NCBI GenBank assembly: GCA_036939975.1
Contig: JALLPB010000246.1
Coordinates: 1-18,800 of the forward strand
Source of the DNA: Cyclostephanos tholiformis
Lineage: Eukaryota; Bacillariophyta; Thalassiosirophyceae; Thalassiosirales; Thalassiosiraceae
Direction: 5' to 3'
DNA length: 18,800 nucleotides
Shown: positions 9,103 through 18,303 of the stretch, piece after piece
Layout: every line of letters begins with the position of its first letter
How positions within the stretch are numbered: position 1 is the stretch's first letter
Program-made: the position numbers and the translations under genes
Notes under the pieces: model-generated
What the model saw: the letters and a program-made list of their open reading frames with translations, nothing else
The model's database searches: none
What the model was told of the DNA's origin: nothing

Positions 9103-10881
9103 TCATCCTTGTCTCTTACTTGACAAGTGCCCCGCCACTACCTTTGCTTGATCGTACCCAAAATTAATGCAAGCCGTTAAGGACACTCCCGTCCTGTAAT
9201 TCCCACAAACCCACAGTCCTCCCGCGTCGTTCGCATCCTCCATCCTCTTCAGTTCCGTCATCGTATCCGAATGTCCCAATTCGTACTGCGGTATAGTCCT
9301 CGGCCAGATCTCCAACCCCAAAACCTTGGGGTGCGGCGCCTCTGGCCGTAGGAGCATCGTTCGGAGATCCCCGTCCACGACGGCGACGAGATCGTCCTCG
9401 GACATGGCCCCAACGGCTTCGTCCCTCGCACCGCCGATGGTGCACGACAGGAGGTTGTATTCCACGGGACATCGTCCGGGAAATAGGCTCGAGCTGAAAA
9501 GCGTGGCCAAGATGCGCAATCCCGCGGAACGGGTGCTCACCATCCCGAATCCGGGTAGGTCGCGCAGATTTCCCGATCCATCGGCGAGGTCGACGTCGCG
9601 GAAGGCCGATTTGGGATACGCGACCGTCACGGACGCGACGGGGGGGTAGGATACGCCCCCGGAAATTTTCGCATTGTCGCTTTTACCCCTCCCGAATAAG
9701 TCGGCGGAGCCAGGTAGGACAACGTCGAGCGATGTCCCTATGGCGTACGTGGGTATGGTCACGACAAGGGTACAGGCTTTGACTTTTCGATGTGTACCAT
9801 CGTTATCGAACGTGGCAACGTAGTACCCCCCGCCACCGTCGTCGTCGTCGTTGTTGGCCCCCCTCTCGACGTTCGTGAGTCTCCACGATAAACGCACCCT
9901 CGAGGGTCCCAATTCGTCCATGATGGCATTCGGCAACGCGATCAGGCCCGTCTTGTAACTTCCCGGCCTGCCGTGGTAGTCATCGTATCCACGCGGCGGA
10001 GGATGATGATGATGATGATGACGATCCTCCGCCTCGTCGTTTCGTCGTTCCTCCTCCTCCTCCGTCGGCGACGACGACGACGACGACGGCATCCCCTCCC
10101 CCGACCCCGCCGCCGCATCCCGTCGCATCGCCAGTCCGCCGTATAACAGCGCGCCGCGGACGTTCCAACCGAGCTCGTACGCCCTCCCCTCCATGCGCAT
10201 GAGTTTCGGCAACGTCGTTCGAGCGCTCAACCTCGATGGATCGCCGACGTATATTCCCGATACGATCGGCTCGATGATCGTGCGGTAAGCCTCCGCGCCG
10301 AGGGTCCTAATCGACCAATCCATTATCGATTCCTCCACCGCGTCGTCGTCGTCGTTCGGGGGGGTGGGGGGGGGGGGATGACCCAAGAACAAGCCGGCGA
10401 ATGCCCTCAATTTCCCACGCCACGATAGCAGGTCGTCGCGTAATACGAAGTCGAGGATGCCGCCCCGTCCGAATATCCTCTTGCCGTCGGGGAGGGGATG
10501 AATCCTCCCATCGTCGTGATATATCCAAGTCGATAGAGAGCGATTCTCGGACGCGAGGACAATCTCGTTCGATAGGTCCAACTCGTCCGATATGCGCATC
10601 ACGCACGGCGACGTCTCGAAATTGCTCGGACCCTCCTCGTAGAGGAAGAACGACGCGCCGCCGTCGTCGTTGTCGTCGTCGTCTTCGCTCAGTGCGACCG
10701 TCGAGGTGCAAACGTTGCCCCCGAGTCGATCGGACGATTCGCATAGGAGGACGTCGACGCCGTGCGATCTGTGAAGGTTGTGCGCCAAGGTCGAGCCGGA
10801 GATGCCGCCTCCCACGACGAGGCAGTCGTAGAGGTGGTGATGATCGTCGACGTCGCGAACGACCGCATTCGTCGTGGTCAT
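9103..10881 (-). CDS. PPOX: Protoporphyrinogen oxidase (oxygen-dependent, HemY/PPOX family)
   Basis: A single-exon frame of 592 residues. PPOX oxidises protoporphyrinogen IX to protoporphyrin IX, the last step shared by heme and chlorophyll synthesis, using FAD and oxygen. The FAD-binding Rossmann motif VVGGGISG (22-29) is followed by DRLGGNV (51-57), the family segment EEGPSNFET (82-90), EPIVSGIYVGDPSRLS (194-209), and the C-terminal FAD motif GNYRTGVSL (550-558). The enzyme is longer than usual (about 470-550) because of low-complexity inserts: a Pro/Asp run at 159-174 and a Ser/Glu/His-rich segment at about 248-298. Only about 17 residues precede the FAD domain, and an in-frame stop lies 7 codons upstream of the ATG (10903-10905), so no plastid or mitochondrial presequence is encoded unless an upstream exon exists. 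It is divergent from the cohesin gene and convergent with the helical-repeat gene. Confidence 0.9.
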   Translation of the reverse strand: MTTTNAVVRDVDDHHHLYDCLVVGGGISGSTLAHNLHRSHGVDVLLCESSDRLGGNVCTSTVALSEDDDDNDDGGASFFLYEEGPSNFETSPCVMRISDELDLSNEIVLASENRSLSTWIYHDDGRIHPLPDGKRIFGRGGILDFVLRDDLLSWRGKLRAFAGLFLGHPPPPTPPNDDDDAVEESIMDWSIRTLGAEAYRTIIEPIVSGIYVGDPSRLSARTTLPKLMRMEGRAYELGWNVRGALLYGGLAMRRDAAAGSGEGMPSSSSSSPTEEEEERRNDEAEDRHHHHHHPPPRGYDDYHGRPGSYKTGLIALPNAIMDELGPSRVRLSWRLTNVERGANNDDDDGGGGYYVATFDNDGTHRKVKACTLVVTIPTYAIGTSLDVVLPGSADLFGRGKSDNAKISGGVSYPPVASVTVAYPKSAFRDVDLADGSGNLRDLPGFGMVSTRSAGLRILATLFSSSLFPGRCPVEYNLLSCTIGGARDEAVGAMSEDDLVAVVDGDLRTMLLRPEAPHPKVLGLEIWPRTIPQYELGHSDTMTELKRMEDANDAGGLWVCGNYRTGVSLTACINFGYDQAKVVAGHLSSKRQG

Positions 10882-11532
10882 TTTCTCAGATCGACTCGGT
10901 CGTTAATCGGGGTAGACTACCGGCGCTTCTGCTTCGTTTCCTCTGGAGCTCATTCGTTGTCTCAACTAATATACTTATCTTGGAGCTCTCGTATCTGGTT
11001 GACACCTGTCCCCGTTTGTACAATGGGATATTATATGAGCGAACCACTACAACACATCATGTTTGCATTAAAGGTTCGCCCGTCCCGGGTCTCGGAGTTC
11101 TCATTATTTTCTTGTGGGCGCGAGTGACGCGTTGGCTTCCCGCCACTTTTCTCCATCCTATCACTCTACCTACCTATCTCATTTGGCGCGCTCGCAACGT
11201 GGGGGATGACGTAGAATTCACAATGGATTCGATCGATATTCATCCCAGGTTTTCATTATTATCCACCCATAGCGTATCATTTTCATGCCTACTCTAAACT
11301 AAAACACTTCCTCGGTTGAAGTACGTTACGACTTTTGTGAAAAAGAAATACGTCACACCATTTCTACTTTCCCCCCCCCCTCCCCCCATAGGAGAATAAT
11401 GGTATTACAATAAAGGTCTGTCGAACAATGACACATCCCCCGATCATCAATCATAGAGAATAGGGAGAGATTGAGAGTGATAGGACGCAAACACCGCACG
11501 CACACCACCACGACGAGACCCAAGGAAAGAAA
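10882..11532. promoter_or_regulatory. Divergent promoter region between PPOX and the cohesin gene
   Basis: 651 bp separating two start codons on opposite strands, so it probably carries both promoters. It includes ACGCGT (11127-11132, an MCB-type cell-cycle box in fungi), TTCCCGCC (11137-11144) and TTTGGCGC (11182-11189), the last two matching E2F consensus forms. A C-rich tract lies at about 11371-11387. No gene is supported here: the long open frame that enters it from 10401 is an Arg/Ser-rich shadow of PPOX. Regulatory roles are inferred from motif match only. Confidence 0.4.
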
Positions 11533-11676
11533 ATGACGGGATCGATGATGTCATCGTCGGTGCAAGAACAGCCGCCGCCGAGACGTTCCGGTCGCGAGCG
11601 GAGGAAGGTCGAGTCGATCTACGACGAGGCCGCGAGGAGGGTCCGGGAGGGGGGGACCGAGGGGGAGGAGCGCGCT

Positions 11677-11717
<41 letters not shown>

Positions 11718-11969
11718 AGCGGCGGCGGAATCGATGGGGGAGGGCAACGGGGAAATGGCGGTCGAGCCGCGGGGGTGTGAGTTTTTTTTTTCTCCCTTCG
11801 ATGGAAATGGCATGGGGCGTGGTGGTGGTGGTGGTGGTGGGGGGGGGGGAGCATATCATCATCATTCCCTCTTCCCATTTTGCATTCCCATTCCCATCAT
11901 TTCTTAATCGCGATCTCATGCAAATTGCCACCTTCACCCCCCCCCCCCCCCGCCGCTCCCGCGTTATAT

Positions 11970-12004
<35 letters not shown>

Positions 12005-15000
12005 CTCTCTCCCAACAGGGGCAAGGACAGGTCCGAAGAGGACGAAGACGAAGACGACGACGACCGTTCGGATGGAACGGAGGAATCCGAGAGTGACGAC
12101 GACTCCGACTCCGACGAGTCCGTTCCAGGGAAGGTGAAGACGAAGGCCGACGCGGCGGCAGGGGGGGGGGGAGGAGGGAGGAAGAAGACCGTACCCGCCG
12201 CAACCAGCCACACCAGGGGGAACGGTACGGGGAAGAAGACCAAGGTCGCCACCGGTCGCTCCCCCGCCGTCCAACGACGCGACAAGGGGGGGGGGGGGAA
12301 TAGGAGGGGCGGCGGCGGCGGCGGCGCCGGGGGAGGATCGATCCCGCCGCATCGACTCGTCGCGCGTCGCGCCCTGGGTACGCTCGCCAGGCACGTCCTC
12401 CCGGACGGCGAGGCGCCCGGCCTGCGCTCGCTATTCGCGGGATTGCTCCATTCCCACCGTCCTCCTCCTACCTCCTCCTCCTCCTCGGCCGACGCGAGGG
12501 GAGATCGCGAGGCGTTGTCGGGGGTAGTACCCCGCCTATCGGAAAACACGCCCAACATCGTCGCCCTCGCGAGGCAGGTCGTGCGTGTCCACAATGCCGG
12601 TCGATCGAACCTCGCCCACCTCTCGATATTGAACCTCCTCTTTCGTAGCGTGGGGGGGAGTTCGGGATCGGATCTACGCATGGGTAAGAAGAAGATCGGG
12701 GGGGGTGGGGGGATGAGGGTGTCCGACGATGACGAGACGGGGGAGGAAGAGGAAGGGGAGGATGACGACGACGAGGAGATGATACTCGACGACATGAACG
12801 CGGACGATTGGGCGAGGGTCGTTACCGACCTAGTCGACGACATGAGGCACGTTCCCGCCGGGAGGATACCGCTGTGCGCGGATCCGCTCGGTGCGGTACA
12901 CCAGTCCCACGAGCTCTCCGAGCGCGAGTCGGGAAGGACGAACGGAACCGACAACGACGACGACGACGCATCGAAGGCGAAGGACCCGGCGTATGCGGGC
13001 GCGGTCGAATATCGCAAAATCTACGAGGAATTCTGGTACGTCCTCGGACACGTGGCGCTCACAGAGGGGGGGATGGCCTCCTCTTCCGGGTCGCGCGGGG
13101 GCGCAAAGAACGACTTCTTACGTGGACGGCGGGTGGAGGCGGAGGACGAGGGCGACGGGGGCGAGGAGGATTCCTCGTCCGAAGTCGTGCGACTCGACGC
13201 CGAGCTCGTGCGATCCATGATATTGCGCGTCGTCGAGCTGTCGCCGGTTGGACAGCCGGACGTGCGAGCCGCGGCGACGCTCGCGGCCTTAAGCCTTGGA
13301 CGCGCGGTCCTCGATCGGAGCGCGATGCTCACCAGGAAGATGGACGTCGCGAGGAGGCAGTACGCGGCGGCGCAGAAGGCGAAGACGGGGGGGGTAGGGG
13401 CCAAGGCCGAGGCGCTCAAAGTACGGATGGAGAGCCTCAAGAGGATGGTAGAGGACCTGGACGATTTGGTACTCGGGCCGGTCGTGCAGGGTTTGTTCGT
13501 TCACAGGTACCGGTGAGAGTGCGCACTGCTAAATCCTTTCCATCTTGGGCAGCCCCCCATCATCAAGTTTTGCGCCATCATTCGTCTCATTTTTATTTTT
13601 CCTCCATTTTTGGCGACGCCTATGGCGGCACAGCGACTCCAACGAGCACATACGCGCCATGTGCATATCCTCCCTCTCTCGCATGTCCCTCCAGCGTCCG
13701 GACCTCTTCCTCACAGACAAGTACCTCAAGTACTTCGGCTGGATGATGCACGACAAGGACCATCGCGTGCGACGCGCGGCCCTTGGGGGGCTGCTGATGC
13801 CCTTCCGCGCCGTCGGGGACGCCGCTCGGGGCAAGGCCCTGAAGATCGGCGATGAGAATCTGATGATAGAGAAGATTGACCTTGAAAGGCTGGAGCAGGT
13901 CGTCGCCAAATTCTTGCCGCGAATCGTTGACTCCGTGCTGGATCCCGTCGGCAGCGTCCAGGAGGTGGCGATGGATCTGATGCTGGTGCTCTTGAAGAGT
14001 GGGTTCCTGGATGATGTAAACGATGATAAGCTGTGGGATCAGACAAATCAGCGTTGCTTGGCCGAAGATGCGGTGGGTGCAATGTATTTGGACGCGTTTC
14101 ATTTCATTTCCCTTGTTGAATGCTCAACCTTCCCTCCGTCACTGTTTTTGATCCTCTCAGCCGCCAAACGTCCGAATGAACGCTCTTTATTTTGTTCTAG
14201 AACAGCTCGAGGCCTTTGACGACGGTGGTGAGAACGAGAAGGCGGTGCCCAACGAGCGAAAACGTGCCCAGCAGCTCGATGCTATTGCATCCTATGCGGC
14301 GCACACCCTAACGAATGGCCCTGTTCCCATTGACAAGATTAAGGTGAAGGCGGCGGATCTGCTCGTCAAGTCTCTCCGTGCAATGCCCGAGGTGTGTCCA
14401 ATTCATATGCCGGCCCCATGCTAAATATTATATTGATCCCGAATTGACCTTCACTTCTAACCCATATCTTTGCGTTTGCTTGTTTTTTGCTGGGTTCTTT
14501 TGACTCTGAATAGCATCGAGGGTTGGTAACGGATTGGGGTGCCATGTTTAGGGCCATCAAGGACGACAATGCGGCCGCGACGGCGACGCTTATCACGGCG
14601 GGGGATCGAGCCAATGTCGCAAAGCAGAGGATATTGGTACGAATGCTGGCATGTGCGGCCCGGGAGGAGGTCGGATCCGTCGCAGATCAGGAATTTTTGA
14701 ATCGCGATACCGACGCGGATGCTGTGGAATTGACTTTTTCGACCAAAAAGCCGAAGGGAAAGAGGATGCCCTCAATGGGTCGTGAGCATGAGAACCTGTC
14801 CATTGCTCTCCTTAAGGCTTTGCCTAGCCTTCTTATCCAATTCAAGGGTGACTTGGCCATAATCCCCGAGCTCGTCAGCCTCCCACGCTTCCTTATCCCG
14901 ACTGTTTTCAGTCTCCCCCAGCGTAAGCAGGACTTCATGGATCTGATCAAGAACCTTAGCGATATATACCTCTCGTCGTCCGACACGCGTATTCTGGACA

Positions 15001-17196
15001 ATACGGCTCTATCCCTCGTCAGTCTTTGCAACGGTGATCATGCTCGTGCGATCGAATCCAAGGCTCAGCTGAGCAAGGTCGTTGTCGAACTTCGTGATCG
15101 TATCGTTGAGCTCATGTCATCGGACGATTCGACCATAACCACCTCGGCTATGAGCGTTGGTGGCCTCGAATCCGATTTTACCAGCGTCGCGCGATCGAGG
15201 CGCCGCTCTTCGGCTAGGAAGAAGACTCCGGGAGCCAGCCCTTCGTCCGACAAGACGTCGCTAACGGATGACGACACCATGGGATCTGCTTCCGCTGACG
15301 CCGAATATTCCATTTTCCTCAATCTAAAGCGTCTTAAAATCTTGTCCAAGAAGTGCGATCTGTCCATCTTCTTCGACGACAGGAACAACATTAATCAGCT
15401 GGAGTTGCTCTGTAACTTTGTTTGCAATGCCCTCAAGAGTAGGTTGCGCGCGTGCAAGCCTGTGGATCTGCGCGTCAACGCCGACGAGGATACGACAGTC
15501 CACAAGTTGATTGATAGTCCAGACGTGCTGGCGGCTTGTGGAAAGTCTGTTGGTGAAGGCCTGGATTTTTTGCTTTGTGTGATTGGTAAGTCAAAGCATA
15601 TGATTTTATTGTGGAATTTTATTTGATGGAGCTTGAAAATATCCACATAAATAAAAATTGTTTATTGATTTCACCCCAACAGCTTGGTTCGCCAGTTCGG
15701 TACAAGTGAGAGAAAACCTCATCATTGATGAACGTGATATCGTCGACAACGCAATTCAGGAAGAAGAGGACGACAATTCTATGGAAGACCATGTCGTCGT
15801 TCGTCTCCGCAATGGCTTGCTCTCTATGCTCGAGCTTTGTTTTGCTCAGTACATCCCAAGTTCGTACGACCATGGTGATGGCGAGTCAACTGCAGTCCAA
15901 CACTCGGAGGAGCAACATTCATTCTCTGACTTCGTTCAACTCGCTGCTGGAAGAACCACATCCGATTTGCGGACACTGTTCCCTAAGGAGTATGCCAATG
16001 CAGCATCACCCATCCTTCGTTCCTTTGCGTTGCAAGATGATGGCCGCTTGATCGGAGCCTACGTTCGTTTCCTAGAATCGAAAGAGTACCTACTCCGTGA
16101 ATACGATACCATGGCGTCCATGGCGGAGAGGAAGCTAAGTCAGAGCCTTCTTTACCCCATGGGCCGCGCCATTGCTACAAATTGGACTACTGGAAACCGT
16201 CGTGAAGCTGGCGTGTTTTTGCGCCATATTTGCGGATCTGGCCCAACCGCAGCAGACATTGTATCTGCCACCTCGCGGCAGATGAAAAAGATCGATCCTG
16301 TCCGCATGCTGGAGAGCCATATGGCCAGCCTCCGGCAGTCGTACGAGACTTGGGTTGATGCCACGCCAGAATTAGAAACAGACTTTCCATCGGAGGAGGA
16401 AATGGCGATGTTTGAAGCTGAGGAGAAGACCCACAAGGAATCGTTTGCGATACTTGAACAACGTGCGTCTCAATTTTCCCATACACTCGGGGTGTTTGGG
16501 AAGTTGGGTTCACCGGCCCTTGGACCAGCGCTGCGTGGATTCATTCGCGAGGGGATTCGTTTCAGTTTCTCTAATCTTGATGAAAACGGCGAAGACACAC
16601 TAGTGCTTGGAAGTAGATTGAGCTTCCTTTTGCTTATCTCCAAGTATGCCAGCTGGGCCAAGAGGGATAAGAAGCACAAGGCGGAGATCTCCGACTATGT
16701 TGATGGTCTGGAGTCAGAGATGAGGAATCATCAAGAATTTGAAGAGGTACATGTTGATGACCTCGAGTCGCTTGCTGTATTCCGCAATATCATGGGCCTC
16801 AAGGCTTTATCCTTCCAGTCGACCGCATCAGTTACAAGCGTCAGGTCTGGTCGGCCTGACGACTATGATGGCGAAGAGTCCGAAGAGTCTTTGGATAATG
16901 TTAGTGATTTACCTTCCCCTGTGCCATCTACAGGCAGCAGATCGATTGGTTCGCGTGCGTCTCGTTCGTCTCGTCTGTCATCTACGCTCCCTACACTCCC
17001 AGAAGCCGAGAAGGAAGAGAGCCCACAAGACGGCGACTCGGATTCGGAATCTCGTTTCTCCTCAAGCCCTGATGACAGTCTTGCAAAGAAGCGTTCCCTA
17101 TCGCAGATTACATACGAGCATTCCGGTGACGATGAGTTTGTTGCGAGTGTTGCCTTGAAGACAAAGACACGACAACCCAAGAGAAGAAAGAATTGA
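11533..17196 (+). CDS. SCC3: Cohesin subunit SCC3/STAG (stromal antigen family), six exons
   Basis: Exons 11533-11774, 12019-13512, 13634-14072, 14161-14391, 14514-15585 and 15683-17196 join in phase to 4,992 nt, 1,663 residues. SCC3/STAG binds the SMC1-SMC3-RAD21 ring and DNA and is needed for sister-chromatid cohesion in the nucleus. The clearest evidence is the stromalin conservative domain (about 575-650). VQGLFVHRYR at the end of exon 2 runs on into DSNEHIRAMCISSL, then LFLTDKYLKYFGWMMHDKDH, which is the family signature. Before it, a helical region (about 190-570) includes EEFWYVLGHVAL and a charged coiled-coil-like stretch (about 520-570), as in STAG proteins. NALYFVLEQLEAFD and RGLVTDWGAMF follow as HEAT-like helices. 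The N-terminus is low-complexity (Gly, Asp/Glu, Ser); the C-terminus is Ser/acidic with a basic end KTRQPKRRKN, a likely nuclear signal. It is longer than typical animal or yeast members (roughly 1,150-1,260). The exon 1 frame is least certain because of a 35-G tract. Confidence 0.9.
11677..11711 (+). repeat. 35-base poly-G tract in cohesin exon 1
   Basis: An uninterrupted run of 35 G, read as a poly-glycine stretch near residues 49-60. A tract this long is strongly G-quadruplex-prone and hard to sequence, so its true length, and hence the local frame, is uncertain. Confidence 0.9.
11775..12018 (+). other. Cohesin intron 1, microsatellite-rich
   Basis: The donor GTGTGA at 11775 and the acceptor cccaacAG at 12011-12018 keep frame with the downstream exon, given a 35-G tract. 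A more canonical donor, GTGAGT, lies 2 bp further on (11777) but would shift frame. The intron contains (GGT)n at 11819-11838, 11 G at 11839-11849, 15 C at 11937-11951 and (CAT)n at 11971-12002. Open frames across it encode only Val, His and Gly runs. Confidence 0.65.
13513..13633 (+). other. Cohesin intron 2
   Basis: Donor GTGAGA at 13513, acceptor ggcacAG at 13633, 121 bp, phase 2. Splicing joins HRYR to DSNEHIR inside the stromalin conservative domain, as the family requires. Confidence 0.9.
14073..14160 (+). other. Cohesin intron 3
   Basis: Donor GTGGGT at 14073, acceptor ctctcAG at 14160, 88 bp, phase 0. Splicing joins RCLAEDA to PPNVRMNALYFVLEQL. Confidence 0.85.
14392..14513 (+). other. 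Cohesin intron 4
   Basis: Donor GTGTGT at 14392, acceptor tgaatAG at 14513, 122 bp, phase 0. Splicing joins KSLRAMPE to HRGLVTDWGAMF. Confidence 0.85.
15586..15682 (+). other. Cohesin intron 5
   Basis: Donor GTAAGT at 15586, acceptor ccaacAG at 15682, 97 bp, phase 1. Splicing joins LDFLLCVI to AWFASSVQVREN. Confidence 0.9.
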
Positions 17197-17491
17197 GCTG
17201 TAATCAGCAATTATGACTGTTTGACCCTGATTTGATGGATATTGATTTCCTTCCACCAGATTTTTTCATCTATAATTATATATAGTAATTATTTCTTCTC
17301 CCGATGAGCGTCGTTGAGACATGGATTAAAAAGTGCCTTTTGCTGATTTTGAAAAGCCCCACTCATTGTTAAGTTAAATAAAATCCTTTTTAGTGTGTCT
17401 CTAGAAATGAAGGTAGGGTAACGGACACATAAATTCAATCCTTGGAAAGTTACTGTACCACGACATTTTTCATTACTACAGATTTCTTTAT
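17197..17491. other. Non-coding region downstream of the cohesin gene
   Basis: About 295 bp, AT-rich, containing a short TAATTA...TAATTA inverted repeat near 17273-17291. No supported gene: a minus-strand open frame at 17289-17504 has no recognisable feature. It probably holds the cohesin 3' UTR. Confidence 0.4.
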
Positions 17492-17833
17492 GCCATGCCA
17501 GCACTACTTGTGTCCCTTTTCGTCCTCTTCACACTTTATAGCTGAAAGGCATCTGGGAATAAACCTCTTTGCCCTCCTAACCTCCCCCCATGATAAAAAT
17601 TGATGACCTCGTGCTCTAACGTAAATAAAATACTGAGCGACATGACATTCTCCCAAAGCGGCTACTCTAACCCTAGCCCACTATCCGATCCCAAATCGCG
17701 GGATCACATTAAAAAATCCTATTGCATCGTCGACTGCTCGTCTCCAAAGCGGGATATTCGCCGCACGTGGCTTGTATGCAGAGGAACATCACGTGGCAGT
17801 CAAGTTTGCCCTTGTCGCTTGAACGACATGCGC
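17492..17833 (-). pseudogene. Decayed tandem copy (A) of the small-protein unit
   Basis: This segment aligns with 17880-18302 along most of its length: GCTGAAAGGCATCT, AAACCTCTT, CCTAGCCC.CTATCCGATCCCAAA, CGCACGTGGCTTGTATGCAG, CATCACGTGG and CCCTTGTCGCTTGAA are shared in the same order. Read on the minus strand, the counterpart of the intact copy's start keeps AC.SSDKG.LD, but the ATG-GGG start is gone and an internal deletion of several dozen bases removes the basic middle part and shifts frame. It is therefore most simply a dead paralogue lying downstream of the intact one. It could instead be only a non-coding repeat. Confidence 0.5.
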
Positions 17834-17879
17834 TCGTTTGAACGAGTGTAATATTTATTTTTGTTACATAATTTCACTA

Positions 17880-18302
17880 GACACGCCAGCAATACTAAAT
17901 TCCTTTTTCAACTTCATCGCGGCTGAAAGGCATCTAGGATTAAACCTCTTCGACCTCCTAAACTTCCCCCGACATCATAATTGACGACCACTTCTTCTAC
18001 TACAAATAATAATGGCTACCGAGCGAAATGACTATCTTCCAAAGTGGCCACCCTTAACCCTAGCCCTCTATCCGATCCCAAAATAAAATATCTCATCGCA
18101 CCAATAAGCTTCATCAACTACTCTTCGGTCTTTTCTTCCGACCTCTTCTGCTCCAGCGCAGGATTCGCCGCACGTGGCTTGTATGCAGGGACGGCGTTGG
18201 GATTAGTTTCCTTTCGTTTTTTTCGATCGTGAGCCAACATCACGTGGACCGAATCATCTACCTGGTCGAGATGGCCCTTGTCGCTTGAAAGACACGCCCC
18301 CA
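17880..18302 (-). repeat. Tandem repeat copy (B), the intact unit
   Basis: The second copy of the unit, about 390 bp to the right of copy A when matched at GCTGAAAGG (17541 and 17932). It is longer than A because it retains segments deleted there. Similarity covers the small coding frame and about 230 bp beyond its stop, so the duplication included the 3' flank. Confidence 0.7.
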
Positions 18303-18303
18303 T
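18118..18303 (-). CDS. Small 61-residue protein with a predicted N-myristoylation/palmitoylation start
   Basis: A frame of 61 codons starting at ATG 18303. The N-terminus MGACLSSDKG fits the N-myristoyltransferase consensus (Gly2, small residue at 6), with Cys4 available for palmitoylation, a combination that anchors small proteins to membranes. The rest is hydrophilic: HDRKKRKE (25-32) is basic, AYKPRAANPALEQKR (40-54) follows, and the end is Lys/Glu-rich. There is no membrane segment and no family is recognised. ATG 18303 is the first ATG of its open frame. The partly conserved tandem copy at 17492-17833 preserves SSDKG, suggesting the unit was once coding in both places. Small size and lack of homologues in hand keep confidence moderate; it could also be one exon of a longer gene. 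Confidence 0.5.
   Translation of the reverse strand: MGACLSSDKGHLDQVDDSVHVMLAHDRKKRKETNPNAVPAYKPRAANPALEQKRSEEKTEE

Noticed and set aside
10401..11297. 298-codon plus-strand open frame
   Set aside because: Most of it is the antisense shadow of PPOX, dominated by Arg and Ser from GC-rich triplets, with no domain; it then runs into the divergent promoter.
11777..12018. Poly-Val, poly-His and poly-Gly protein segments
   Set aside because: They arise from reading (GGT)n, (CAT)n and poly-G in cohesin intron 1, which is bounded by usable splice sites.
11998..13017. 339-codon minus-strand open frame
   Set aside because: Antisense shadow of cohesin exon 2; composed of Ser and Pro runs from acidic and glycine codons on the other strand.
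17289..17504. 71-codon minus-strand open frame
   Set aside because: In AT-rich sequence just after the cohesin stop, with no motif and no conserved copy.
17600..17851. Plus-strand open frames in the tandem copies (also 18044-18232)
   Set aside because: Both share NPSPLSDPK because the DNA is duplicated, but the frames diverge soon after; the minus-strand reading has a better start and composition.
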